Shown: positions 37,301 through 49,070 of the stretch, piece by piece
How positions within the stretch are numbered: position 1 is the stretch's first letter
Layout of the letters: the number at the start of each line of letters is the position of its first letter
Source of the DNA: Luidia sarsii
Taxonomy: Eukaryota; Echinodermata; Asteroidea; Paxillosida; Luidiidae
Reading direction: 5' to 3'
NCBI GenBank assembly: GCA_949987565.1
Contig: OX465104.1
Location: 24,391,757-24,455,756 of the forward strand
DNA length: 64,000 nt
The notes under the pieces: model-generated
Told to the model about the DNA's origin: nothing
The model's input: only the letters and a program-made list of their open reading frames with translations
Databases searched by the model: none
Position numbers and translations under genes: made by a program

Positions 37301-38411
37301 GTTTTGATTTAGGCCACAGGAGGAATCCCAGGGCTACTTTTATGCAAAGTTTCAAGGATCAAAACCTAAAATGTATTACGATATGAACACGCAAGAACTA
37401 TATCTCTGCCTATCACCTCCACAGCCAGCGAGTCAACGTCTACTCGTATGAATACACAGTTGACACTCAGACAGATGAAGGGTCGTTGCCTTTCCCTGGA
37501 AAACCATCAAAAGAAATGTTCTCCAAACTCAGTAACTTTAACACTTGTTGTTAGAAGAACCCTAGGCCTCTTTCTAGGACAAATTTGAATGTCGTCAGCA
37601 TAATATTTAATGAGAAGTTAATTTCCGAACCCTATCTGTCTGCTCAGTCACTCTCTGCCGTCGACCATTGTGTCAGCGACTGGACAATGGCAGCTCAGAG
37701 AAACAGGTAGGGTCGCTTCCTTCTCCTGAAAATGTTTGAATAGAAATTGACTCCGAATTCAGATGTTTTGATTTAGGCCACAGGAGGAATCCCAGGGCTA
37801 CTTTTATGCAAAGTTTCAAGGATCAAAACCTAAAATGTATTACGATATGAACACGCAAGGACTATATCTCTGCCTATCACCTGCAAAGGCAGCAAGTCAA
37901 CGTCTACTCGTATGAATACACAGTTGACACTCAGACAGATGAAAGGTCGTTGCCTTTCCCTGGAAAACCATCAAAAGAAATGTTCTCCAAACTCAGTAAC
38001 TTTAACACTTGTTGTTAGAAGAACCCTAGGCCTCTTTCTAGGACAAATTTGAATGTCGTCAGCATAATATTGAATGAAATATTAATTTCCAAACCCTATC
38101 TTTCTGCTCAGTCACTCTCTGCCGTCGACCAATATGCCTGCGACTGGACAATGGCAGCTCAGAGAAACAGATAGGGTCGCTCCCTTCTCCTGAAAATGTT
38201 TGAATAAAAATTGACTCCGAATTGACATGTTTTCACTCAGCCCACTGGAGGAATCCCAGGGCTACTTTCATGCCAAGTTTCAAGGATCAAAACCTAAAAT
38301 GTATTACGATATGAACACTCAAGGAATATATTTCTGCCTATCACCTCCAAAGCCAGCGAGTTAACGTCTACACGTATCAATACACAGTTGACACTCAGAC
38401 TGATGAAGGGT
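31384..38411 (+). repeat. 464-bp satellite (family L), block 2, 14 full units
   Basis: Entry partial 31384-31775 (unit offsets 73-464), full units from 31776 to 38271 at an exact 464-bp period, then an exit partial from 38272. Units at about 32.64-32.71, 35.42-35.49 and 38.21-38.28 kb carry the TTTTCACTCAG / GGCTACTTTCATGCC variant. The last two units before exit (about 37.6-38.2 kb) are more diverged: AATTTCC for AATTTGC, and the donor at 38171 is lost. Confidence 0.96.
31866..37433. repeat. 2,784-bp tandem duplication (six L units)
   Basis: Two adjacent copies, about 31866-34649 and 34650-37433. Private variants repeat at exactly 2,784 bp: CTTCTCGTGAAAATG (about 32154 and 34938), AAAGCCTAAAATG (about 33185 and 35969), CCCTTCCCCTG (about 33542 and 36326), GGGTCGTCGCC (about 34231 and 37015), GTAACTGTAACAC (about 34283 and 37067) and the TTTTCACTCAG sub-type unit. 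I noticed no differences between the copies. Outer limits are set by mismatches at about 31861 and 37564. Confidence 0.88.
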
Positions 38412-40644
38412 CTATGTGACAGAGGTTAGTTCTAGTTGCTTGATCATATAATAATCTTGCTATATTCGATTTCAGATTTTTACCACAGATAGATCGGTAT
38501 TTTCAAGGGCTATTTGCATGCAAAGTTATAGCTTCGTCGAAATAATATTAAAGGAGATATTAACTTGCAAAGTGTAATTTTCTTTCCAGTTACTTCTCGC
38601 TGACCGACCGTTGTGTGCGGCTCTCTACACTTACAAGCTGCCCAGCTGACAGAGGTTAGTTCTAGTTGCTTGATCATATAATCATTTTGCTATGTTCGAT
38701 TTCAGATATTTTACAACTGATAGATAGGTATTTTCAAGGGCTGTTTGTGTGCAAAGTGTTAGCTTCTTCAAATTAATAGTGATAGAGATATTAACTTGTA
38801 AAGTGAAATTTTCTTTCCAGTTACTTCTCGCCGACCGACTGTTGTTTGCTTTTCTCTACACACACAAGCTGGCTAGCTGGCAGAGGTTAGTTCCCGTTGC
38901 TTGATCATAAAATCGTCTTACTATGTTCAATTTCAGATATTTTACTACTGCTAGATAGGTATTTTCAAGGCCTGTTCGCAGCACAAGTTTTAGCTTCCAC
39001 AAAATAATATTGAAGGAGATATCGACATGACCGTCCGTCTCTATTCTAGTGACCAGGTCTGACTGGTTGTTCAAAAGCTGGTTGGTCATCCTCTCAGACC
39101 TGTTCTGTCCCAAGATACGCAAGGATACGCGTGACAGCGTCGGGTGAATATGGGGCGAGTTGTTAAGATTTGCACATGTATAGCTACTTGCGTGGTAGCG
39201 TGGTGCAAATAAGGGGCGAATTCCTTAGGTTCGTTTTGGAGTAGTAATTTTTGAAGTAACGTTGAAGGTTACGGGAAACCCTTGGCCTATCAATCCTCTA
39301 CCAAGAAGAAACGTGATTTTACAAGTTCATCGTCCGTCTCTAAACCTTGTTATAATATTTTCCCTTTAAGTTCAAGGGGGAATGACCATATAGTCAGACC
39401 TGTTCACGAAGTCAAGAGTGAGAAGACCGTACAGGAGCCCAGCCTCCACACACAAGCTGCCCAGCTGACAGAGGTTAGTTCTAGTTGCTTGATAATATTA
39501 TCACCTTACTATTTTCGATTTCAGATTTTTTACCACTGATAGATAGGTATTTTCAAGGGCTGTTTGCATGTCAAGTTATAGCTTCGTCAAATTAATAATA
39601 AAGGAGATATTAACTTGCAAAGTGTAATTTTCTTTCCAGTTACTTCTCGCCGACCGACCGTTGTGTGCGGCTTTCTACACACACAAGCTGCCCAGCCGAC
39701 AGAGGTTAGTTCTAGTTGCTTGATCATATAATAATCTTACTATTTTCGATTTAAGATTTTTTACCACTGATAGATAGGTATTTTCAAGGGCTGTTTGCAT
39801 GCCAAGTTATAGCTTCGTCAAATTAATGATGAAGGAGATATTAACTTGCAAAGTTTAAATTTCTTTCCAGATACTTTTCGCCGACCGACTGTTGTGTGCG
39901 CCTCTCTACACACACAAGCTGCCAAGCTGACAGAGGTTAGTTCTAGTTGCTTGATCATATGATAATCTTACTATTTTCGATTTAAGATTTTTTACCACTG
40001 ATAGATAGGTGTTTTCAAGGGCTGTTTGCATGCCAAGTTATAGCTTCGTCAAATTAATAATGAAGGAGATATTAACTTGCAAAGTTTAAATTTCTTTCCA
40101 GATACTTCTCGCCGACCGACTGTTGTGTGCGCCTCCCTACACACACAAACTGCCCAGCTGACAGCGGTTAGTTCTAGTTGCTTGATCATATAATAATCTT
40201 ACTATTTTCGATTTAAGATTTTTTACCACTGATAGGTAGGTATTTTCAAGGGCTGTTTGCATGCCAAGTTATAGCTTCGTCAAAATAATATTAAAGGAGA
40301 TATTAACTTGCGAAGTGTAATTTACTTTCCAGTTCCTTTTCGCCGACCGACCGTTGTGTGCGGCTCTCTACACACACAAGCTGCCCAGCCGACAGAGGTT
40401 AGTTCTAGTTGCTTGATCATATAATAATCTAACTTTTTTCGATTTAAGATTTTTTACCACTGATAGATAGGTATTTTCAAGGGCTGTTTGCATGCCAAGT
40501 TATAGCTTCGTCAAATTAATAATGAAGGAGATATTAACTTGCAAAGTTTAAATTTCTTTCCAGATACTTCTCGCCGACCGACTGTTGTGTGCGCCTCTCT
40601 ACACACACAAGCTGCCCAGCTGACGGAGGTTAGTTCTAGTTGCT
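38412..40644 (+). repeat. 231-bp repeat (family S), block 2
   Basis: 65-bp exon-like segments at 38590-38654, 38821-38885, 39640-39704, 39871-39935, 40102-40166, 40333-40397 and 40564-40628, with a composite unit at 38886-39473. Several units read CCAGATACTTCTCGCC rather than CCAGTTACTTCTCGCC, a variant confined to this block. Enters from L after TATGTGAC and returns to L at 40644/40645. Confidence 0.92.
38886..39473 (+). repeat. 588-bp composite S unit (copy 2 of 7), open 103-bp frame
   Basis: Same layout as the 29.2 kb copy: departure after CTATTCTAG (39049), direct repeat around GGGGCGA, and a 103-bp exon-like end at 39371-39473. Here the segment starts TTCAAGGGGG rather than TTGAAGGGGG, so the frame that ends SLHTQAAQLTE in the S exon-like segment stays open through all 34 codons. 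In the copies at 29.6, 42.6, 46.9, 48.0, 52.9 and 57.7 kb the same position is TGA. This could be the ancestral state or a chance reversion. Confidence 0.7.
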
Positions 40645-41640
40645 CCTTTAAAGCCAGCGAGTCAATGTCTACTCGTATGAATACACAGTTGACACTCAGA
40701 CAGATGAAGGGTCGTTGCCTTTCCCTGGAAAACCATCAAAAAAAATGTTCTCCAAACTCAGTAACTTTAACACTTGTTATTAGAGGAACCCTAGGCCTCT
40801 TTCTAGGACAAATTTGATTGTCGTCAGCATAATATTTAATGAGATATTAATTTGCGAACCCTATCTTTCTGCTCAGTCACTCTCTGCCGTCGACCATTGT
40901 GCCAGCGACTGGACAATGGCAGCTCAGAGAAACAGGTAGGGTCGCTCCCTTCTCCTGAAAATGTTTGAATAGAAATTGACTCCGAATTCAGATGTTTTGA
41001 TTTAGGCCACAGGAGGAATCCCAGGGCTACTTTTATGCAAAGTTTCAAGGATCAAAACCTAAAATGTATTACGATATGAACACGCAAGAACTATATCTCT
41101 GCCTATCACCTCCACAGCCAGCGAGTCAACGTCTACTCGTATGAATACACAGTTGACACTCAGACAGATGAAGGGTCGTTGCCTTTCCCTGGAAAACCAT
41201 CAAAAGAAATGTTCTCCAAACTCAGTAACTTTAACATTTGTTGTTAGAAGAACCCTAGGCCTCTTTCTAGGACAAATTTGAATGTCGTCAGCATAATATT
41301 TAATGAGATATTAATTTGCGAACCCTATCTTTCTGCTCAGTCACTCTCTGCCGTCGACCATTGTGCCAGCGACTGGACAATGGCAGCTCAGAGAAACAGG
41401 TAGGGTCGCTCCCTTCTCCTGAAAATGTTTGAATAAAAATTGACTCCGAATTGAGATGTTTTCACTCCGCCCACTGGAGGAATCCCAGGGCTACTTTCAT
41501 GCCAAGTTTCAAGGATCAAAACCTAAAATGTATTACGATAAGAACACTCAAGGAATATATTTCTGCCTATCACCTCCAAAGCCAGCGAGTTAACGTCTAC
41601 TCGTATCAATACACAGTTTACACTCAGACTGTTGAAGGGT
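40645..41640 (+). repeat. 464-bp satellite (family L), block 3, one full unit
   Basis: Shortest L block: entry partial 40645-41036, one complete unit 41037-41500, exit partial from 41501. The exit unit has the TTTTCACTC sub-type, but its acceptor AG is changed (CCGC in place of CAGC at about 41467-41470). Confidence 0.95.
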
Positions 41641-43644
41641 CTATGTGACAAAGGTTAGTTCTAGTTGCTTGATCATATAATCATCTTTCTATGTTCGATT
41701 TAAGATTTTTTACCACTGATAGATAGGTATTTTCAAGGGCTGTCCCCGTGCCAAGTTATAGCTTTGTCAAAATAATAATAAAGGAGATATTAACTTGCAA
41801 AGTTTAATTTTCTTTGCAGTTACTTCTCGCCGACCGACCGTTGTGTGCGGCTGTCTACACTCACTAGCTGCCCAGCTGACAGAGGTTAGTTCTAGTTGCT
41901 TGATCATATAATCATCTTGCTATGTTCCATTTCAGATTTTTTACAACTGATAGATAGGTACTTTCAAGGGCTGTTTGTGTGCAAAGCGTTAGCTTCATCA
42001 AATTAATAGTAAAGGAGATATTAACTTGTAAAGTGAAATTTTCTTTCCAGTTACTTCTCGCCGACCGACTGTTGTTTGCTTTTCTCTACACACACAATCT
42101 GACTAGCTGGCAGAGGTTAGTTCCCGTTGCTTGATCATAAAATCGTCTTACTATGTTCGATTTCAGATATTTTACTACTGCTAGATAGGTATTTTCAAGG
42201 CCTGTTTGCAGGACAAGTTTCAGCTTCCACAAAATAATATTGAAGGAGATATCGACATGACCGTCCGTCTCTATTCTAGTGACCAGGTCTGACTGGATAT
42301 TCAAAAGCTGGTTGGTCATCCTCTCAGACCTGTTCTGTCCAAAGATACGCAAGGATACGCGTGACAGCGTCGGGTGAATATGGGGCGAGTTGTTAAGATT
42401 TGCACATGTATAGCTACTTGCGTGGTAGCGTGGTGCAAATAAGGGGCGAATTCCTTAGGTTTGTTTTCGAGTAGTTATTTTTGAAGTAACGTTGAATGTT
42501 ACGGGAAACCCTTGGCCTATCAACCCTCTACCAAGACGAAACGTGATTTTACAAGTTCATCGTCCGTCTCTAACCTTGTTATAATATTTTCCCTTTAAGT
42601 TGAAGGGGGAATGACCATATAGTCAGACCTGTTCACGAAGTCAAGGGTGAGAAGACCGTACAGGAGCCCAGCCTCCACACACAAGCTGCCCAGCTGACAG
42701 AGGTTAGTTATAGTTGCTTGATTCATATAATCATCTTTCTATGTTCGATTTAAGATTTGTTACCACTGATAGATAGGTATTTTCAAGGGCTGCCCCCGTG
42801 CCAAGTTATAGCTTCGTCAAAATAATATTAAAGGAGCTATTAACTTGCGAAGTGTAATTTTCTTTCCAGTTACTTCTCGCCGACCGACCGTTGTGTGCGG
42901 CTCTCTACACACACAAGCTGCCCAGCCGACAGAGGTTAGTTCTAGTTGCTTGATCATATAATAATCTTACTATTTTCGATTTAAGATTTGTTACCACTGA
43001 TAGATAGGTATTTTCAAGGGCTGATCCCCGTGCCAAGTTATAGCTTCGTCAAATTAATAATAAAGGAGATATTAACTTGCAAAGTTTTATTTTCTTTCCA
43101 GTTACTTCTCGCCGACCGACCGTTGTGTGCGGCTCTCTACACACACAAGCTGCCAAGCTGACAGAGGTTAGTTCTAGTTGCTTGATCATATAATAATCTT
43201 ACTATTTTCGATTTGAGATTTTTTACCACTGATAGATAGGTATTTTCAAGGGCTGTTTGCATGCCAAGTTATAGCTTCGTGAAATTAATAATGAAGGAGA
43301 TATTAACTTGCAAAGTTTAATTTTCTTTCCAGTTACTTCTCGCCGACCGACTGTTGTGTGCGCCTCGCTACACACACAAGCTGCCCTGCTGACAGAGGTT
43401 AGTTCTAGTTGCTTGATCATATAATCACCTTACTATTTTCGATTTAAGATTTTTTACCACTGATAGATAGGTATTTTCGAAGGCTGTTTGCATGCCAAGT
43501 TATAGCTTCGTCAGATTAATATTAAAGGAGATATTAACTTGCAAAGTTTAATTTTCTTTCCAGTTACTTCTCGCCGACCGACTGTTGTGTGCGCCTCTCT
43601 ACACACACAAGCTGCCCAGCTGACGGAGGTTAGTTCTAGTTGCT
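41641..43644 (+). repeat. 231-bp repeat (family S), block 3
   Basis: 65-bp exon-like segments at 41820-41884, 42051-42115, 42870-42934, 43102-43166, 43333-43397 and 43564-43628, with a composite unit at 42116-42702 (103-bp end at 42600-42702). This seven-unit order (two units, composite, four units) is the template seen again in the 51.9 and 56.8 kb blocks, and with changes in the 46.0 and 62.1 kb blocks. Confidence 0.92.
42116..42702 (+). repeat. 587-bp composite S unit (copy 3 of 7)
   Basis: Same layout as the other copies. Departure from family S after CTATTCTAG (42279), GGGGCGA direct repeat at about 42.37-42.46 kb, and the 103-bp exon-like end at 42600-42702. Confidence 0.8.
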
Positions 43645-46017
43645 CCTCCAAAGCCAGCGAGTCAATGTCTACTCGTATGAATACACAGTTGACACTCAGA
43701 CAGATGAAGGGTCGTTGCCTTTCCCTGGAAAACCATCAAAAGAAATGTTCTCCAAACTCAGTAACTTTAACACTTGTTGTTAAAAGAACCCTAGGCCTCT
43801 TTCTAGGACAAATTTGAATGTCGTCAGCATAATATTTAATGAGATATAAATTTGCGAACCCTATCTTTCTGCTCAGTCACTCTCTGCCGTCGACCATTGT
43901 GGCAGCGACTGGACAATGGCAGCTCAGAGAAACAGGTAGGGTCGCTCCCTTCTCCTGAAAATGTTTGAATAGAAATTGACTCCGAATTCAGATGTTTTGA
44001 TTTAGGCCACAGGACGAATCCCAGGGCTACTTTTATGCAAAGTTTCAAGGATCAAAACCTAAAATGTACTACGATATGAACACGCAAGAACAATTTCTCT
44101 GCCTATCACCTCCACAGCCAGCGAGTCAACGTCTACTCGTGTGAATACACAGTTGACACTCAGACGGATGAAGGGTCGTTGCCTTTCCCTGAAAAACCAT
44201 TAAAAGAAACGTTCTCCAAACTCAGTAACTTTAACACTTGTTGTTAGAAGAACCCTAGGCCTCTTTCTAGGACAAATTTGAATGTCGTCAGCATAATATT
44301 TAATGAGATATTAATTTGCGAACCCTATCTTTCTGCTCAGTCACTCTCTGCCGTCGACCAATGTGCCAGCGACTGGACAATGGCAGCTCAGAGAAACAGG
44401 TAGGGTCGCTCCCTTCTCCTAAAAATGTTTGAATAGAAATTGACTCCGAATTCAGATGTTTTGATTTAGGCCACAGGAGGAATCCCAGGGCTACTTTTAT
44501 GCAAAGTTTCAAGGATCAAAACCTAAAATGTATTACGATATGAACACGCAAGAACTATATCTCTGCCTATCACCTCCACAGCCAGCGAGTCAACGTCTAC
44601 TCGTATGAATACACAGTTGACACTCAGACAGATGAAGGGTCGTTGCCATCAAAAGAAATGTTCTCCAAACTCAGTAACTTTAACACTTGTTGTTAGAAGA
44701 ACCCTAGGCCTCTTTCTAGGACAAATTTGAATGTCATCAGCATAATATTTAATGAGATATTAATTTGCGAACCCTATCTTTCTGCTCAGTCACTCTCTGC
44801 CGTCGACCATTGTGCCAGCGACTGGACAATGGCAGCTCAGAGAAACAGGTAGGGTCGCTCCCTTCTCCTGAAAATGTTTGAATAGAAATTGACTCCGAAT
44901 TCAGACGTTTTGATTTAGACCACAGGGGGAATCCCAGGGCTACTTTTATGCAAAGTTTCAAGGATCAAAACCTAAAATGTATTACGATATGAACACGCAA
45001 GGACTATATCTCTGCCTAACACCTGCAAAGCCAGCGAGTCAACGTCTACTCGTATGAATACACAGTTGACACTCAGACAGATGAAGGGTCGTTGCCTTTC
45101 CCTGGAAAACCATCAAAAGAAATGTTCTCCAAACTCAGTAACTTTAACACTTGTTGTTAGAAGAACCCTAGGCCTCTTTCTAGGACAAATTTGAATGTCG
45201 TCAGCATAATATTTAATGAGATATTAATTTGCGAACCCTATCTTTCTGCTCAGTCACTCTCTGCCGTCGACCATTGTGCCAGCGACTGGACAATGGCAGC
45301 TCAGAGAAACAGGTAGGGTCGCTCCCTTCTCCTGAAAATGTTTGAATAGAAATTGACTCCGAATTCAGATGTTTTGATTAAGGCCACAGGAGGAATCCCA
45401 GGGCTACTTTTATGCAAAGTTTCAAGGATCAAAACCTAAAATGTATTACGATATGAACACGCAAGGACTATATCTCTGCCTATCACCTCCACAGCCAGCG
45501 AGTCAACGTCTACTCGTATGAATACACAGTTGACACTCAGACAGATGAAGGGTCGTTGCCTTTCCCTGGAAAACCATCAAAAGAAATGTTCTCCAAACTC
45601 AGTAACTTTAACACTTGTTGTTAGAAGAACCCTAGGCCTCTTTCTAGGACAAATTTGAATGTCGTCAGCATAATATTTAATGAGATATTAATTTGCGAAC
45701 CCTATCTTTCTGCTCAGTCACTCTCTGCCGTCGACTATTATGCCAGCGACTGGACAATGGAAGCTCAGAGAAAAAGGTAGGGTCGCTCCCTTCTCCTGAA
45801 AATGTTTGAATAGAAATTGACTCCGAATTCAGATGTTTTGATTTAGGCCACAGGAGGAATCCCAGGGCTACTTTTATGCAAAGTTTCAAGGATCAAAACC
45901 TAAAATGTATTACGATATGAACACTCAAGGAATATATTTCTGCCTATCACCTCCAAAGCCAGCGAGTTAACGTCTACTCGTATCAATACACAGTTTACAC
46001 TCAGACTGTTGAAGGGT
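43645..46017 (+). repeat. 464-bp satellite (family L), block 4, four full units
   Basis: Entry partial 43645-44036, units starting 44037, 44501, 44950 and 45414, exit partial from 45878. The 44501 unit is 449 bp because 15 bp are missing at about 44647/44648 (GTTGCC joined to ATCAAAAG); a CC at each end of the lost segment fits a short-homology deletion. The exit unit combines a common upstream half with the downstream bridging type (ACACTCAAGGAATATATTTC). Confidence 0.94.
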
Positions 46018-46492
46018 CTATGTGACAAAGGTTAGTTCTAGTTGCTTGATCATATAATCATCTTTGTATGTTCGATTTAAGATTTTTTACCACTGATAGA
46101 TAGGTATTTTCAAGGGCTGTCCCCGTGCCAAGTTATAGCTTTGTCAAAATAATAATAAAGGAGATATTAACTTGCAAAGTTTAATTTTCTTTGCAGTTAC
46201 TTCTCGCCGACCGACCGTTGTGTGCGGCTGTCTACACTCACAAGCTGCCCAGCTGACAGAGGTTAGTTCTAGTTGCTTGATCATATAATCATCTTGCTAT
46301 GTTCCATTTCAGATATTTTACAACTGATAGATAGGTACTTTCAAGGGCTGTTTGTGTGCAAAGCGTTAGCTTCATCAAATTAATAGTAAAGGAGATATTG
46401 ACTTGTAAAGTGAAATTTTCTTTCCAGTTACTTCTCGCCGACCGACTGTTGTTTGCTTTTCTCTACACACACAATCTGACTAGCTGGCAGAG

Positions 46493-47079
46493 GTTAGTTC
46501 CCGTTGCTTGATCATAAAATCGTCTTACTATGTTCGATTTCAGATATTTTACTACTGCTAGATAGGTATTTTCAAGGCCTGTTTGCAGGACAAGTTTTAG
46601 CTTCCACAAATTAATATTGAAGGAGATATCGACATGACCGTCCGTCTCTATTCTAGTGACCAGGTCTGACTGGATATTCAAAAGCTGGTTGGTCATCCTC
46701 TCAGACCTGTTCTGTCCAAAGATACGCAAGGATACGCGTGACAGCGTCGGGTGAATATGGGGCGAGTTGTTAAGATTTGCACATGTATAGCTACTTGCGT
46801 GGTAGCGTGGTGCAAATAAGGGGCGAATTCCTTAGGTTTGTTTTCGAGTAGTTATTTTTGAAGTAACGTTGATGGTTACGGGAAACCCTTGGCCTATCAA
46901 TCCTCTACCAAGACGAAACGTGATTTTACAAGTTCATCGTCCGTCTCTAACCTTGTTATAATATTTTCCCTTTAAGTTGAAGGGGGAATGACCATATAGT
47001 CAGACCTGTTCACGAAGTCAACGGTGAGAAGACCGTACAGGAGCCCAGCCTCCACACACAAGCTGCCCAGCTGACAGAG
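46493..47079 (+). repeat. 587-bp composite S unit (copy 4 of 7)
   Basis: First of two composite copies in this S block; 103-bp exon-like end at 46977-47079. Layout as for the 29.2 kb copy. Confidence 0.8.
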
Positions 47080-47542
47080 GTTAGTTATAGTTGCTTGATT
47101 CATATAATCATCTTTCTATGTTCGATTTAAGATTTGTTACCACTGATAGATAGGTATTTTCAAGGGCTGTCCCCGTGCCAAGTTATAGCTTCGTCAAAAT
47201 AATATTAAAGGAGCTATTAACTTGCGAAGTGTAATTTTCTTTCCAGTTACTTCTCGCCGACCGACCGTTGTGTGCGGCTCTCTACACACACAAGCTGCCC
47301 AGCCGACAGAGGTTAGTTCTAGTTGCTTGATCATATAATAATCTTACTATTTTCGATTTAAGATTTGTTACCACTGATAGATAGGTATTTTCAAGGGCTG
47401 TTTGCACGTCAAGTTATAGCTTCGTCAAATTAATAATAAAGGAGATATTGACTTGTAAAGTGAAATTTTCTTTCCAGTTACTTCTCGCCGACCGACTGTT
47501 GTTTGCTTTTCTCTACACACACAATCTGACTAGCTGGCAGAG

Positions 47543-48129
47543 GTTAGTTCCCGTTGCTTGATCATAAAATCGTCTTACTATGTTCGATTTCAGATATTTT
47601 ACTACTGCTAGATAGGTATTTTCAAGGCCTGTTTGCAGGACAAGTTTTAGCTTCCACAAATTAATATTGAAGGAGATATCGACATGACCGTCCGTCTCTA
47701 TTCTAGTGACCAGGTCTGACTGGATATTCAAAAGCTGGTTGGTCATCCTCTCAGACCTGTTCTGTCCAAAGATACGCAAGGATACGCGTGACAGCGTCGG
47801 GTGAATATGGGGCGAGTTGTTAAGATTTGCACATGTATAGCTACTTGCGTGGTAGCGTGGTGCAAATAAGGGGCGAATTCCTTAGGTTTGTTTTCGAGTA
47901 GTTATTTTTGAAGTAACGTTGATGGTTACGGGAAACCCTTGGCCTATCAATCCTCTACCAAGACGAAACGTGATTTTACAAGTTCATCGTCCGTCTCTAA
48001 CCTTGTTATAATATTTTCCCTTTAAGTTGAAGGGGGAATGACCATATAGTCAGACCTGTTCACGAAGTCAAGGGTGAGAAGACCGTACAGGAGCCCAGCC
48101 TCCACACACAAGCTGCCCAGCTGACAGAG
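47543..48129 (+). repeat. 587-bp composite S unit (copy 5 of 7)
   Basis: Second composite of the same block, created by the 1,050-bp duplication; 103-bp exon-like end at 48027-48129. Confidence 0.8.
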
Positions 48130-49070
48130 GTTAGTTATAGTTGCTTGATTCATATAATCATCTTTCTATGTTCGATTTAAGATTTGTTACCACTGATAGA
48201 TAGGTATTTTCAAGGGCTGTCCCCGTGCCAAGTTATAGCTTCGTCAAAATAATATTAAAGGAGCTATTAACTTGCGAAGTGTAATTTTCTTTCCAGTTAC
48301 TTCTCGCCGACCGACCGTTGTGTGCGGCTCTCTACACACACAAGCTGCCCAGCCGACAGAGGTTAGTTCTAGTTGCTTGATCATATAATAATCTTACTAT
48401 TTTCGATTTAAGATTTGTTACCACTGATAGATAGGTATTTTCAAGGGCTGTTTGCACGTCAAGTTATAGCTTCGTCAAATTAATAATAAAGGAGATATTA
48501 ACTTGCAAAGTTTAATTTTCTTTCCAGTTACTTCTCGCCGACCGACCGTTGTGTGCGGCTCTCTACACACACAAGCTGCCAAGCTGACAGAGGTTAGTTC
48601 TAGTTGCTTGATCATATAATAATCTTACTATTTTCGATTTGAGATTTTTTACCACTGATAGATAGGTATTTTCAAGGGCTGTTTGCATGCCAAGTTATAG
48701 CTTCGTGAAATTAATAATGAAGGAGATATTAACTTGCAAAGTTTAATTTTCTTTCCAGTTACTTCTCGCCGACCGACTGTTGTGTGCGCCTCGCTACACA
48801 CACAAGCTGCCCAGCTGACAGAGGTTAGTTCTAGTTGCTTGATCATATAATCACCTTACTATTTTCGATTTAAGATTTTTTACCACAGATAGATAGGTAT
48901 TTTCGAAGGCTGTTTGCATGCCAAGTTATAGCTTCGTCAAATTAATATTGAAGGAGATATTAACTTGCAAAGTTTAATTTTCTTTCCAGTTACTTCTCGC
49001 CGACCGACTGTTGTGTGCGCCTCTCTACACACACAAGCTGCCCAGCTGACGGAGGTTAGTTCTAGTTGCT

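Larger units (their letters stand above)
46400..48499. repeat. 1,050-bp tandem duplication within S block 4
   Basis: Copies about 46400-47449 and 47450-48499. All landmarks repeat at 1,050 bp (CTATTCTAG ends at 46656 and 47706; the 103-bp segment starts at 46977 and 48027). The crossover lies between 47437 and 47450, the interval separating the last base typical of the fifth unit from the first typical of the second. One difference seen: GTCAACGGTGAG in the first copy, GTCAAGGGTGAG in the second. Confidence 0.9.
46018..49070 (+). repeat. 231-bp repeat (family S), block 4, with 1,050-bp internal duplication
   Basis: 65-bp segments at 46197-46261, 46428-46492, 47247-47311, 47478-47542, 48297-48361, 48528-48592, 48759-48823 and 48990-49054. 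Composite units at 46493-47079 and 47543-48129. The block has the template order but repeats the composite-plus-two-unit section once. The unit at 47312-47542 is a hybrid: its start matches the fifth template unit (GCACGTCAAG) and its end the second (ATTGACTTGTAAAG). Confidence 0.93.
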
